NCBI GenBank assembly: GCA_030616475.1 | Contig: JAUWXF010000007.1 | Location: 1-54,267, forward strand | DNA length: 54,267 bases | Direction of reading: 5' to 3' | Source of the DNA: Desulfobacterales bacterium | Lineage (GTDB): Bacteria > Desulfobacterota > Desulfobacteria > Desulfobacterales > C00003060 | Shown: piece by piece, positions 1-9,044 of the stretch | Numbering within the stretch: position 1 is the stretch's first letter | How the letters are laid out: every line of letters begins with the position of its first letter | The notes under the pieces: model-generated | What the model saw: the letters and a program-made list of their open reading frames with translations, nothing else | Database searches by the model: none | What the model was told of the DNA's origin: nothing | Translations under genes and position numbers: made by a program

Positions 1-265
1 CGAAACAAATCCAAATATTAAATGCTCAAATGTTCAAAACTGTAAGAGCGGTCTCAAGGGCGATTGAAAATGTCAGAATTGCTTATCGTTTTTTAATTTT
101 GAATTTTTGTCATTCGATATTGTTTCGGACCCGCCTGCCATCGCCACGTACTTCGTGCAGCTTACATGTTAGCATCTCTGGCAATGGCGGGCAGGTTTCG
201 ATATTCGGATTTGCGGCGTGCGCCTTGAAAACAGTACGGATTTATTTTCTGCCAGAAAAAACACG
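1..265. repeat. Dispersed intergenic repeat, copy A (interrupted)
   Basis: Positions 1-127 match 10179-10305 with only a few differences, and the match resumes at about 198-265 against 10308-10356 (TTTCGATATTCG, then TTTATTTTCTGCC and an A-run). Between the matched blocks, copy A carries a GC-rich palindromic segment at about 131-197 that copy B lacks. No convincing gene is present; the open frames here are repeat-derived. Confidence 0.85.
131..197. repeat. REP-like GC-rich palindromic element
   Basis: The ends are complementary: CCCGCCTGCCATCGCC on the left and GGCAATGGCGGGCAGG on the right, around a centre with smaller dyads. Related segments occur at about 13290-13535 (several), 18534-18597, 36391-36427 and 52868-52911. 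It sits inside dispersed repeat copy A where copy B at 10305 has none, so it behaves like an insertion. Confidence 0.7.
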
Positions 266-289
266 AATTGCAGAACTAAGGAGCCGACC

Positions 290-1237
290 ATGGAGCCGAA
301 TCACCCCATTACCAGAAGACAATCCCTGAAAAGAATCGCCCGGATATCGGCAAGCCTCGCAGGGGCCGCTCTTGGCGTGTGTCCTTTGCTCTCTCAAAGC
401 CCAGGCCAGGCCGCAACAGAGGGTAAGGGATTTGTCATTGAAGGGATTGGCTCCGAGAAGGGTTACAAGATCAAGGACTTGACTGGAAAGGTCTTTGAGG
501 CCGCCGGAGGCATGGGTCAATTTGTTTCAAAGGGGGATGTGGTGGTTATAAAACCGAATATCTCATGGGCCAGGCGTCCCGAACTGGCAGCAACCACAAA
601 CCCTGAGGTCCTAAAAGCAGTTATTGAGCTCTGCTTTGATGCAGGGGCCAAAAAGGTCAGGATCGCCGACCACACCATCCATGAGGCCAGGCGTTGTTTT
701 GCCCTGACCGGGGCGGGCATCGTGGCCAAAAGGACGGGTGCAGACCTTGTTTTCCCAAGATCCTCCCTGATGAAGCGGATGAAGCTTCACGGGCACCGCC
801 TCGACGTCTGGCCCGTCTTTGTTCCATTCGTAGAAGCGGACAAGGTCATAAACCTGCCGGTGGCCAAGGTCCACGGGCTGAGCACCCTGACTCTGGGCAT
901 CAAGAACTGGATCGGGGCTGTGGGAGGAAGAAGGAGCGCCCTTCACCAGGACATTCACCAGAGCATTGTAGATCTGGCCCAATTTTTCAAGCCTACCCTG
1001 ACTCTCATAGACGCCGTCCGGATCATGATAAAAAACGGTCCTTCCGGCGGAAGCCCCTCAGATGTGGCCGTCAAGAACACCCTGATCTTGAGCAACGACC
1101 AGGTTGCCGCGGATGCAAAGGCGGCCGGGCTCTTTGACCATGATCCCGGCGAGATCGGCTTTATCCGCCTTGGACAGAAGTGGGGCCTCGGAACCTATGA
1201 TTCGCAAAGACTAATCCAACAAAGGGTCATCCTGTGA
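290..1237 (+). CDS. Tat-exported DUF362 domain protein
   Basis: Predicted 315-residue protein of the DUF362 family, whose members occur next to polyferredoxins and quinol-linked redox proteins; its reaction is not established. The ATG at 290 is preferred because AAGGAG lies 6 nt before it. The N-terminus then reads ITRRQSLKRIARISASL, a twin-arginine signal followed by a hydrophobic stretch, so the protein should be exported folded. A longer upstream frame exists but runs through repeat DNA without a ribosome site. The body shows the family's KPNISW and NLPVAKVHGLSTLTLGIKNW segments. Its stop overlaps the next gene's GTG start (GTGA at 1234-1237), so the two are translationally coupled and probably work together. 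Confidence 0.8.
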   Translation: MEPNHPITRRQSLKRIARISASLAGAALGVCPLLSQSPGQAATEGKGFVIEGIGSEKGYKIKDLTGKVFEAAGGMGQFVSKGDVVVIKPNISWARRPELAATTNPEVLKAVIELCFDAGAKKVRIADHTIHEARRCFALTGAGIVAKRTGADLVFPRSSLMKRMKLHGHRLDVWPVFVPFVEADKVINLPVAKVHGLSTLTLGIKNWIGAVGGRRSALHQDIHQSIVDLAQFFKPTLTLIDAVRIMIKNGPSGGSPSDVAVKNTLILSNDQVAADAKAAGLFDHDPGEIGFIRLGQKWGLGTYDSQRLIQQRVIL

Positions 1238-2871
1238 GGGCCAAGCACCTGGTCTGGATAAGGAGAATCTGTCAGGCCTTTTTCCTCGGCTTGTTCCTTT
1301 TCCTCCTTGTGGAGAGCCGTCTCCCGGAGGATGTCTACCTGCAATATTCGTTGGTCTTTTCCTCTGATCCGGATCTCAGACTAAGTCAGCCGATCACATT
1401 TTTCTTTCAGCTTGACCCCCTAATTTGGCTCTCCAGCCTGCTATCCGGTCACCGTCTCATCCATGGGTTCTGGTGGGCCCTCGGCCTGCTTCTGGTGACC
1501 CTTTTTCTTGGCAGGATCTTCTGCGGTTTTATCTGCCCCCTGGGCACCATCCACCACTTCATAAGTTGGGTCAAGCCCTCCCTCAAGGGGGATCGCATGA
1601 CCAGGGCCAATCAAAAGACCCCGGGGCACAGGATCAAGTATTTTCTCTTCATAATGCTGCTTATGGGAGCAGTCATGGGTCTTAATCTGGCGGGATTAAT
1701 CGATCCCATATCTTTGCTCTTTCGCTCCCTGGCCCTGGCGATATTGCCGGCCATCGGCGTAGGCCTCAAGGAGCTTTTCGATGTGATGGCCGCAAGCGAC
1801 ATCAAGGCCCTGAATTATCTGAGCTATGGTGGTGAGGCCCTTGTATCGCCAGTCTTTGGTTACGGCTATCCAGCATACAAGACAGCCTGGTTTATCGGGT
1901 TGATCTTTCTTGTGATCCTGTTTCTAAACAGGATCAGGCCCCGTTTCTGGTGCCGCATCTTATGTCCCCTTGGGGCACTTCTGGGAATATTTTCAAGGTT
2001 CAGTATCCTCGGGCTGGAAAAGGATCACGCAAAATGCACAGACTGCAAATTGTGCTCCACAAGCTGCCAGGGCGCTGCTTCTCCCATGCCGGGCCAGACC
2101 TGGGAAAGTGCTGAGTGCCTCTTATGTTTTAATTGCTTTGATGCCTGCCCTGAGGGTGCCCTGTCATTTCGATTCAGGTGGACGCCCAAATCGAACAGGG
2201 GACCGGATATGGGCCGGCGGGCCGTGCTCGTGGGATTGGCGGCCGGCATATCCCTGCCCCTCCTGGCAAAACTCGACGGCTCTGCGCACCATGTTTCAGA
2301 CCCCCGCTTGATCAGGCCGCCAGGGGCCTTACCCGAAAACGATTTCCTAAGGGTGTGCCAGAGGTGCGGTCTTTGCATGAAGGCCTGTCCCACAAATGTC
2401 ATCAACCCAACCCTTGCAGAGGCGGGCATGGCAGGCTTCTGGACGCCTCACCTTATCATGACCAGGGGCTACTGCGAATATACCTGCACCCTCTGTGGCA
2501 GTGTTTGCCCAACAGGGGCCATCAGAGAAATTTCTGTCAGGGAAAAGATCGAACGTCCCATCAAAATCGGGGCTGCCTATGTAGACAGGGGCCGGTGCCT
2601 ACCATGGTCCGGCAATGGGCCCTGCATTGTGTGCCAGGAACTTTGCCCCACTTCGCCCAAGGCGATTTATCTAAGGAAAGAGGTTGTGCCCGGCCCCGGT
2701 CAGTCCCCTATGTTGGTTGATGTTCCCTACGTGGACCTGAAAAGGTGCAACGGGTGCGGCATCTGCGAAAACAAATGCCCGGTCAGAGGCCGGCCGGCCA
2801 TCAGGGTGATTGCCGCAGGCGAATCCCGGTCTCTCAAAAATCAGATCCTGCTCACAGACTCAGTGTCTTGA
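1234..2871 (+). CDS. NapH/NapG-like membrane polyferredoxin (fused)
   Basis: 545-residue iron-sulfur membrane protein starting with GTG inside the previous gene's stop. Residues 1 to about 260 resemble NapH/MauN: several membrane helices and two cysteine loops, FCGFICPLG (about 96) and WCRILCPLG (about 239), followed by two 4Fe-4S motifs near residues 267-310. At about 326 a second, Tat-like start begins ([12 protein letters not shown]), and the rest is NapG-like, with further Cys motifs near 374, 412, 454 and 505. It therefore looks like NapH and NapG joined in one chain, with the NapG half probably outside the membrane. The likely role is electron transfer between the quinone pool and periplasmic partners, perhaps involving the DUF362 protein. 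The exact partner is unknown. Confidence 0.8.
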   Translation: MRAKHLVWIRRICQAFFLGLFLFLLVESRLPEDVYLQYSLVFSSDPDLRLSQPITFFFQLDPLIWLSSLLSGHRLIHGFWWALGLLLVTLFLGRIFCGFICPLGTIHHFISWVKPSLKGDRMTRANQKTPGHRIKYFLFIMLLMGAVMGLNLAGLIDPISLLFRSLALAILPAIGVGLKELFDVMAASDIKALNYLSYGGEALVSPVFGYGYPAYKTAWFIGLIFLVILFLNRIRPRFWCRILCPLGALLGIFSRFSILGLEKDHAKCTDCKLCSTSCQGAASPMPGQTWESAECLLCFNCFDACPEGALSFRFRWTPKSNRGPDMGRRAVLVGLAAGISLPLLAKLDGSAHHVSDPRLIRPPGALPENDFLRVCQRCGLCMKACPTNVINPTLAEAGMAGFWTPHLIMTRGYCEYTCTLCGSVCPTGAIREISVREKIERPIKIGAAYVDRGRCLPWSGNGPCIVCQELCPTSPKAIYLRKEVVPGPGQSPMLVDVPYVDLKRCNGCGICENKCPVRGRPAIRVIAAGESRSLKNQILLTDSVS

Positions 2872-2882
2872 TGCACACCTTC

Positions 2883-3044
2883 AACTGTAGACTGTGCAAG
2901 GGGAAGGGCGTCGACAATGTCACCACAAACACATTTTGCATCCGTGGGCCTGTTTGCAAGGATACGGACAATCTCCACACGGGCAGGATGAGCAATCCCT
3001 TTGGAGAGTTCAGCCAATCCTTTTCTGCACGTCTCAGCAGACAT
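2883..3044 (-). pseudogene. Truncated ArsR-family regulator
   Basis: Read on the minus strand, the N-terminal ~54 residues are a typical ArsR winged-helix start: [15 protein letters not shown], then [17 protein letters not shown], which is the beginning of the recognition helix. Homology ends there. The frame then runs antisense into the 3' end of the polyferredoxin gene, so the rest of the DNA-binding domain and the wing are missing. The junction lies at about 2883. This looks like a deletion or rearrangement remnant and is unlikely to work as a regulator. Confidence 0.7.
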
Positions 3045-3578
3045 TTTACGAAGCTCCTTGGTGTCCGCTGAATTACGCCTGCAGACGTTTTTTTCTAGTC
3101 ATGAACAACTCCCTTCATATAGCCAAGCTTTTGACCCAAATCGAACATTTGCACACGGCTTGATGAACCACCGCAACAGCGCGGAACACCAAGAATCAGG
3201 CGACTCGGCTACCTTGGCATAACTTCCCCTGACCATGTTCCGAGTGTAAATCACGGCTGTTGGCAATGAGAAAATCCGTGTCCGTCTGCTGCGTATTTAG
3301 TTTTGGGGAAAAGGTGTCAGGTTTCGGGTTTCAGGATTGAGAAACTTAAAGAGCTGAAACCTGAACACTGACACCTGACTATTGAACTCAATAACCAACA
3401 ATCTTGATTTACACCCCCATGTTCCTGATTTCATCCTTTGATGATGGACCTCAAGGTGCTGCTCACAACTTTTGGAATGATATTGCTTGCCGAATTAGGC
3501 GACAAGAAGCATCATAAGAATCAGACCGCCCGTCTGGAATAGTATCGCAACCCCTAATTTTTGTGCAGTGCTTGATTT
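3045..3578. other. Long spacer with no gene; one dyad repeat tract
   Basis: I see no credible coding region here; the short open frames lack ribosome sites and family signatures. At 3313-3375 a GGTGTCAGGTTTC-type tract faces its own inverse (GAAACCTGAACACTGACACC), able to form a long imperfect hairpin. The same units recur at 19509-19592. Confidence 0.6.
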
Positions 3579-3661
3579 ATTGTTTGACAAGACTATCTTG
3601 TCAGCCTATAATAAAAAATTGTTTGACAAGACTATCTTGTCAGCCTATAATAAAAAATTGT
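3579..3661 (+). promoter_or_regulatory. Tandemly duplicated sigma-70 promoter with internal operator
   Basis: A 39-bp unit occurs twice without a mismatch (from 3579 and from 3618). Each copy has TTGACA (3584-3589; 3623-3628), exactly 17 bp, then TATAAT (3607-3612; 3646-3651), the perfect housekeeping consensus. Inside each spacer lies the perfect inverted repeat TGACAAGA-CTA-TCTTGTCA, which overlaps the -35 box, the usual position for a repressor. The next gene downstream is fdhA, 258 bp away, so this is its probable promoter. The regulator is unknown. Confidence 0.8.
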
Positions 3662-3668
3662 ATAAGGG

Positions 3669-3702
3669 AAAGGCATTATGTCGCATAGAACATAATGCCT
3701 TT
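3669..3702 (+). promoter_or_regulatory. Perfect 12-bp stem-loop in fdhA leader
   Basis: AAAGGCATTATG (3669-3680) pairs completely with CATAATGCCTTT (3691-3702) across a 10-nt loop. It starts 18 nt after the second -10 box, so it lies near the 5' end of the predicted fdhA transcript. No U-run follows, so it is more likely an mRNA-stability or regulatory hairpin than a terminator. It does not resemble the molybdenum cofactor riboswitch as far as I can tell by eye. Confidence 0.55.
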
Positions 3703-3918
3703 GCTAATCAGTCTAACGTTAAAGCAGCTTCTACATCCCCAGCAAAAAGGATCATGGATAGCAAAGCTGATTCCAGGTTCTCGCTTATTACCTGCCCAAG
3801 AACCATTCTATTTACTATTACCCATATACTCATGACACCAACACTACAACTATCCATCGAGAGGGGGTGAGCTTGAAGTCTCAAAACAATCTTTTTTCTA
3901 AGAAAGGAGAGGACCCGC

Positions 3919-6900
3919 ATGAAAGTGACACGCAGAAAATTTATGCAGATCTCTGGTGCATCGGCTGCCGGGCTTGCTGTAAGCGGTCTGGGTTTTGACC
4001 TCTCTCCGGTCAGGTCACACGCCCAAATGCTCAAGACCAAGCATGCCAAGGAGACCACCACCATCTGCTGCTACTGTGCAGTAGGGTGTGGGGCCATCGT
4101 GCAGACCGACATGAAGGGCGACGGCCGTGTCATCAACATCGAGGGAGACCCGGACCATGTGATCAACCGGGGTTCGCTCTGCAGTAAAGGTGCTGCGCTG
4201 TTTCAATTGGGCGAAAATGAGAATCGGCTCCTTGAACCTATGTACCGGGCGCCTAAGGCCAAAAAGTGGAAGCAGGTTTCATGGGATTGGGCGCTTACCC
4301 AGATCGCCAAGCGCGTGAAGAAGACCCGCGATGCCACCTTTGCCCGCAAGAATGACAAAGGGCAGGTGGTGAACCGGACGACAGGTATCGTCTCGGTCGG
4401 AAGCGCCGCTTTGGACAACGAAGAGTGCTGGATCTACCAGGCACTCATGCGGGCCTTGGGCCTTGTATACATCGAACATCAGGCCCGTATCTGACACAGC
4501 GCCACGGTCGCGGCTCTGGCAGAGTCGTTCGGGCGAGGCGCTATGACCAATCACTGGATCGACATCGGCAACAGCGATTGCATCCTGATCATGGGAAGCA
4601 ATGCGGCAGAAAACCATCCGATATCGTTCAAGTATGTCGTTAAAGCGATGGAAAATGGGGCCACGCTCATCAGTGTAGACCCCAGATTCACCAGGACATC
4701 TTCTATGGCGGACATTTATGCCCCCCTGCGATCAGGTACTGACATCGCCTTCTTGGGCGGCATGATCAAGTACATCCTTGACAACAATCTTTACAACAAG
4801 GACTACGTCCGTGCCTATACCAATGCCCCGTTCATTGTGGGCAACGCTTACGGCTTCAAGGACGGTCTCTTTTCCGGCTATAACAGGAGCGCCCGCAAGT
4901 ATGACAAGTCAAAATGGGCCTTTGAGATGGACAAAAAGGGTGTCCCGAAAATGGACCGGGACCTGGAGAATCCCGGGTCTGTGTTTCAGTTGTTGAAGAA
5001 ACATTATAGCCGGTATGACACCAGGCTCGTCTCCCAGATCACGGGTACACCGGAAGCAGACCTTGTAAAGGTGTATAAGACCTATGCAGCTACCGGAGCG
5101 ACCGGTAAGGCCGCCACCATCATGTATGCCATGGGCTGGACCCAGCATACCGTGGGGACCCAGAATATCCGAACTATGGCCATCATCCAGCTCCTCCTTG
5201 GGAACATTGGTATGGCGGGCGGCGGGGTGAACGCCCTGCGCGGCGAGTCGAATGTCCAGGGTTCCACGGACCACTGCCTGCTGTGGCACATATGGCCCGG
5301 ATATCTCAAGACCCCAAGGGCGTCCAATGTGTCATTGGCAGCTTATAACAGGAAGTGGACGCCCCAGAGCAAAGATCCCATAAGCGCGAACTGGTGGCAA
5401 AACTACCCGAAGTATTCGGTCAGCATGTTAAAGTCGTTCTTTGGTGAAAATGCCGGCAAGAGGAACGATTTCGGCTACGACTGGCTCCCCAAGGTGGACG
5501 ACGGCAAGGCGTACTCCTGGCTGGACCTCTTTGATGAAATGTACAAAGGGACGATTAAGGGCTTCTTTGCCTGGGGCCAGAACCCAGCGTGCAGTGGTGC
5601 CAATGCCGGCAAGAACCGTAAGGCCATGGCCAACCTCGACTGGATGGTCAATGTTAATCTCTTTGACAACGAGACCGGATCTTTCTGGCGCGGGCCCGGG
5701 ATGAACCCGTCCGCTATCAAGACGGAGGTCTTCATGCTCCCGGCCTGCGTGTCCTTTGAAAAGGAAGGGAGCATCACCAACAGTGGTCGCTGGATGCAGT
5801 GGCGATACGAGGGGCCGAAACCCCTTGGCAACAGCAAGTCCGACGGCGACATCATTATGGAGCTCGGCTCTAAGCTTAAAGAGGTTTATAAAAATAAAGG
5901 TAGCGTCTTCCGCGAGCCGATTTTGAACCTGAAGTGGGACTACACGACAAACGGTATGTATGATGCCCACAAGGTGGCCAAGGAGATCAACGGCTACTTC
6001 CTGAAAGACGTTGATTTCCCGAAGAAGAAAAAGAGTTTCAAGAAAGGTCAACTTGTGCCCAGCTTTGCCTACCTCAGGGCCGACGGCTCCACCTCTTCAG
6101 GGAACTGGCTCTACTGCAACAGTTACACGGAGAAGGGGAACATGGCAGCCCGGCGAAGCCAGAAAGATGCCGTCAATAAGATCGGGCTCTATCCGAAGTT
6201 CTCCTGGTGCTGGCCGGTAAACCGCAGGATCATTTACAACCGTGCCTCGGTGGACCTCAAGGGCCAGCCTTTGGATAAGAACCATTGGGTCATTAAGTGG
6301 GACGGTAAGAAGTGGATCGGCGATGTGCCCGACGGTGGCTGGCCGCCGCTTGGAAGCCTTGAAAAGCCCAACCCCAAGAGCAAGTGGGCCTTTATCATGA
6401 GGAAACACGGGCATGCCCAGATATTTGGACCGGGCCGGGCAGACGGTCCGTTTCCGGAACACTACGAACCGCAGGAATGTCCCATTGAGAAAAATCCCAT
6501 GAACAAGGAGAGGATGAATCCCACGGCAGCAGTATACGGAACGGATGCAGATGCTTACGCGACCTGTGATCCAAGATACCCCCTCGTGGGCACCACTTAC
6601 CGGGTGGTGGAACACTGGCAGACGGGCCTCATGACCCGGCCGCAGCCCTGGCTCCTTGAGATGCAGCCACAGGTATTCGTGGAGATGAGCGAGGAACTGG
6701 CACGGCTCAAACGGATCAAGAACGGCGAGCGTGTTTTTGCCACGTCCGCACGGGGTTCTCTGGAATGCACCGCCATCGTGACCAAGCGATTCAAACCATT
6801 TAAGATCGGAGGGAATATTGTTCACCAGGTGGGGTTCCCATGGTGTTTTGGCTGGCGCTGGCCTGAGAGCGGTAAAGAAGAGAGCGCCAACCTGCTGACG

Positions 6901-6972
6901 CCCTCAGTGGGTGACCCCAATACGCGAATCCCTGAAACCAAGGCCTTTATGTGCAATGTATCCAAACTATAG
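3919..6972 (+). CDS. fdhA: Formate dehydrogenase alpha subunit, selenocysteine-containing, Tat-exported
   Basis: Catalytic subunit oxidising formate to CO2 (or the reverse) at a Mo/W-bis-pyranopterin centre, 1017 residues if TGA at 4492-4494 is read as Sec192. The reading frame continues unbroken after the TGA, and the flanking residues (Sec-H-S-A-T-V-A-x-LAESFGRGAMTNHW) are the classic active-site strip of selenocysteine formate dehydrogenases. The N-terminus has a twin-arginine signal (VTRRKFMQISGA) with likely cleavage after RSHA (residue 35). A 4Fe-4S site follows (C50, C53, C57, C88). GAAAGGAGAGG precedes the ATG. fdhB follows after 15 nt, giving a soluble periplasmic FdhAB as in Desulfovibrio. 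No membrane cytochrome subunit is nearby, so electrons may go to periplasmic cytochromes. Confidence 0.95.
4492..4542 (+). promoter_or_regulatory. UGA selenocysteine codon and SECIS-like stem-loop
   Basis: Directly after the in-frame TGA, AGCGCC (4498-4503) pairs with GGCGCT (4537-4542). Inside this, a 7-bp stem (4511-4517 with 4521-4527, one G-U pair) closes a GGC triloop. Bacterial SECIS elements lie immediately 3' of the UGA within the coding region and carry unpaired G residues in the loop. Position and shape fit; the fold was judged by eye only. Confidence 0.7.
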
Positions 6973-6987
6973 AAGGAGGTGATCTGA

Positions 6988-7707
6988 ATGCCAGGTAAAT
7001 CGTTTTTCATTGACACGAGTCTTTGTATGGCCTGCAGGGGTTGTCAGGTCGCCTGCAAGCAGTGGAACGGCCTGCCTGCAGAGAAAACAGTGAACCGTGG
7101 AACCTACCAGAACCCGGCGGATCTCTCCTTCAAGACTTACAAGCTTGTGAGGTTCGAAGAGGTGGTAGTGGACGGAAAGCTCAAGTGGCTCTTCTTTCCG
7201 GATCAGTGCCGCCACTGCATTGACGCGCCTTGCGAAATGGCGGCCGATGATCCCAGGGCCATTTACCAGGATCGTGCAACCGGTGCAGTGATTTATACGG
7301 GGAATACCAAGAAGCTGGACACGGAAGACGTCATCGACTCCTGCCCATATAACATCCCGCGAGCCGCCAAGGATGGGTCCCTGGCCAAGTGCAACATGTG
7401 CATTGGCAGGGTAAAAAACGGGCTTTCGCCGGCCTGTGTAAAGACCTGCCCCACGGGTGCCATGAACTTTGGTAGCCGACAAGAGATGCTTGAGATGGCC
7501 AAGAAGCGTCTGGGCAAAGTCAAGAAGACCCACAGGAAGGCAAAACTCTTGAATCCTGATGACGTTCGGGTTATCTATCTGGTCACAGAGGACCCGGACC
7601 TCTATCACAAGTTTGCAGTGGCCTCAAATTCGGCCTTTGACATATCGAGGGCCGTGGCCTTGAAGAGGCTTATTAGGCCATTGACCAGATTGACGGCTAG
7701 TATGTAA
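6988..7707 (+). CDS. fdhB: Formate dehydrogenase beta (iron-sulfur) subunit
   Basis: 239-residue ferredoxin-like subunit that carries electrons away from FdhA. Cysteine groups for about four 4Fe-4S clusters are visible: CMACRGCQVACKQWNG at residues 12-27, CRHCIDAPCEM near 73, and CPYNIP plus CNMCIGRV and CVKTCPTGA between about 119 and 157. There is no C-terminal membrane helix, unlike FdnH of enterobacteria, and no signal peptide, so it should be co-exported with FdhA by the Tat pathway. A strong ribosome site (GAAGGAGGTGAT) lies before the ATG. A perfect hairpin downstream ends the unit. Confidence 0.92.
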   Translation: MPGKSFFIDTSLCMACRGCQVACKQWNGLPAEKTVNRGTYQNPADLSFKTYKLVRFEEVVVDGKLKWLFFPDQCRHCIDAPCEMAADDPRAIYQDRATGAVIYTGNTKKLDTEDVIDSCPYNIPRAAKDGSLAKCNMCIGRVKNGLSPACVKTCPTGAMNFGSRQEMLEMAKKRLGKVKKTHRKAKLLNPDDVRVIYLVTEDPDLYHKFAVASNSAFDISRAVALKRLIRPLTRLTASM

Positions 7708-7756
7708 CAAGCAACTGATCGCAAAATACAAGTCCGAGTGATCGGCACTTTAACAC

Positions 7757-7790
7757 AAGAAAGGGAAGATCTATTGATCTTCCCTTTCTT
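7757..7790. terminator. Perfect 15-bp hairpin after fdhAB
   Basis: AAGAAAGGGAAGATC (7757-7771) pairs perfectly with GATCTTCCCTTTCTT (7776-7790) around a TATT loop, about 50 bp after the fdhB stop. The stem ends in pyrimidines on the + strand but has no long U-run, so termination may be partial. Confidence 0.65.
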
Positions 7791-8102
7791 ATTACTCCGT
7801 ATCATTCTAGCCTTACTCCTTCACCTTCCTGAAAGAGTTGTCACCCACGCCTGGCAGACTGATTTCAATGGTGTCGCCAACAATCCTACCTACAATGACC
7901 CCCCCGGAATCTGTGTGTCAAGATTCGATTTTATTATAAACACTTTTCTTGCGGTTATGCAAGAACGCTTTAATGTTCTTCGAGTTGAATCTCTTGTAAA
8001 TCCCTTGCGTTAAGCAAAGTCCAACGCCATCCATAGAATGGCCTGCAAAGGTGAAGCTCCTCGCCTTAAGGGCCGGTGGCTCGCTTCAGAGAAGAAGGTT
8101 GA
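7791..8102. other. Spacer between fdhB and fdhE, no clear gene
   Basis: No supported gene. A short open stretch on the minus strand around 7817-7919 encodes GVIVGRIVGDTIEISLPGVG and then a stop; it reads like a protein C-terminus but has no start codon and I cannot place its family. It may be the tail of a lost gene. Confidence 0.4.
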
Positions 8103-8131
8103 TTGATCCTCCCCTTTTTTTGTGCTATGTT
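8103..8131 (+). promoter_or_regulatory. Candidate sigma-70 promoter of fdhE
   Basis: TTGATC (8103-8108), a 17-bp pyrimidine-rich spacer and TATGTT (8126-8131) lie about 20-50 bp before the fdhE start. Four of six bases match in each box. This suggests fdhE is transcribed separately from fdhAB. Confidence 0.35.
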
Positions 8132-8153
8132 GAATTAAGAATAAGGAGGAGAA

Positions 8154-9044
8154 ATGGTTATGGGTGAAAAGGAAATCGCAACTGTCGTACAAATTAAAAA
8201 AGCCGTAGCCGCGGTTAAGGCCGAAAGGCCCGCCTACGAAGAGATCCTTGATTTCTACGAAAAACTTTTTTTGGCCCAGGAGGAGGCAAAGGGGCGGGTG
8301 CAGATTGAGCCGATCCAAATCCCGGAAAAACTCCTTTCGGTCAAGCGAGAAGAGAATTTCCCTCTGATAGACAAGGCCGACTTTACGGTAGACATAAGCG
8401 CATCCGAGGCCCTGCTGAGAAAGATTTGCCGGCTTGCCATTGAGGCAAACGAGGTGCTGGCCGAGGCCGTCCCAAAGATTGTGGATGCCCTGGACAAGGG
8501 AACGCTGGGGGCCTCGGCCCTGTTTTCAAAAATCCTGGGCGAGGATGACGCCTATTTTGACGAAGCGGCAAGAAATCTGGAAACTGACAAGAAGATCCTT
8601 GCCTTTGTGGCTTACTTCAGTATGAAACCCTCCATTTCTCTTTGTGCCGAACAGTTGGCCACCTATCTGGACAAGGAGACGCCATGGGAAAAGGGGTATT
8701 GTCCTATTTGCGGCAGCCCGCCTGCCCTGTCAATACTCCGGGATGAAGGGGCGCGATTCCTGCTTTGCAGCTTTTGTGGCCGCGAGTGGCAGACAACGAG
8801 AATATACTGCCCGTTCTGCGACAATAACGATCAAAACACGTTGCACTATTTCTTCAGCGAAGAAGAAAAGGACTATCGGGTGAATGTGTGTGATGAGTGC
8901 AAGAAGTACATCAAGACCGTTGATACCAGGAAAATGAAACGCCCTGTGGACCCTTTTGTGGAGCAGATCTCGACCTTGCACCTCGATCTGTTAGCACAAG
9001 AGCAAGGCCTTGAAAGCGGCATTCCCATATGGCTCCAAATGTAG
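8154..9044 (+). CDS. fdhE: FdhE, formate dehydrogenase accessory protein
   Basis: 296-residue cytoplasmic protein needed for maturation of formate dehydrogenase; FdhE family members bind iron through paired cysteine motifs and contact the catalytic subunit before Tat export. Four CxxC pairs are visible: CPICG (near 183), CSFCG (near 205), CPFCD (near 219) and CDECK (near 247). The N-terminal ~150 residues are helical and less conserved, as is usual. AAGGAGGAG precedes two possible starts; ATG 8160 is better spaced than ATG 8154. The 3' end overlaps the moaA remnant by 16 bp, so the two were once co-translated. Confidence 0.88.
   Translation: MVMGEKEIATVVQIKKAVAAVKAERPAYEEILDFYEKLFLAQEEAKGRVQIEPIQIPEKLLSVKREENFPLIDKADFTVDISASEALLRKICRLAIEANEVLAEAVPKIVDALDKGTLGASALFSKILGEDDAYFDEAARNLETDKKILAFVAYFSMKPSISLCAEQLATYLDKETPWEKGYCPICGSPPALSILRDEGARFLLCSFCGREWQTTRIYCPFCDNNDQNTLHYFFSEEEKDYRVNVCDECKKYIKTVDTRKMKRPVDPFVEQISTLHLDLLAQEQGLESGIPIWLQM

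Noticed and set aside
30-329. 99-residue open frame at the window start
   Set aside because: It is made of dispersed repeat plus palindrome and overlaps the better-supported DUF362 gene.
3568-3870. 100-residue open frame across the duplicated promoter
   Set aside because: It contains a 13-residue exact repeat caused by the promoter duplication, has no ribosome site and no recognisable family.
3661-3918. Molybdenum cofactor riboswitch in the fdhA leader
   Set aside because: Only one strong hairpin is visible and the conserved core of that motif could not be found by eye; a covariance-model search would decide.
4492-4494. In-frame stop making fdhA a pseudogene
   Set aside because: The frame continues with the conserved selenocysteine active-site strip and a SECIS-like fold, so the TGA is read as selenocysteine.
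7738-8013. 91-residue open frame after fdhB
   Set aside because: It runs through the terminator hairpin, lacks a ribosome site and has no family features.
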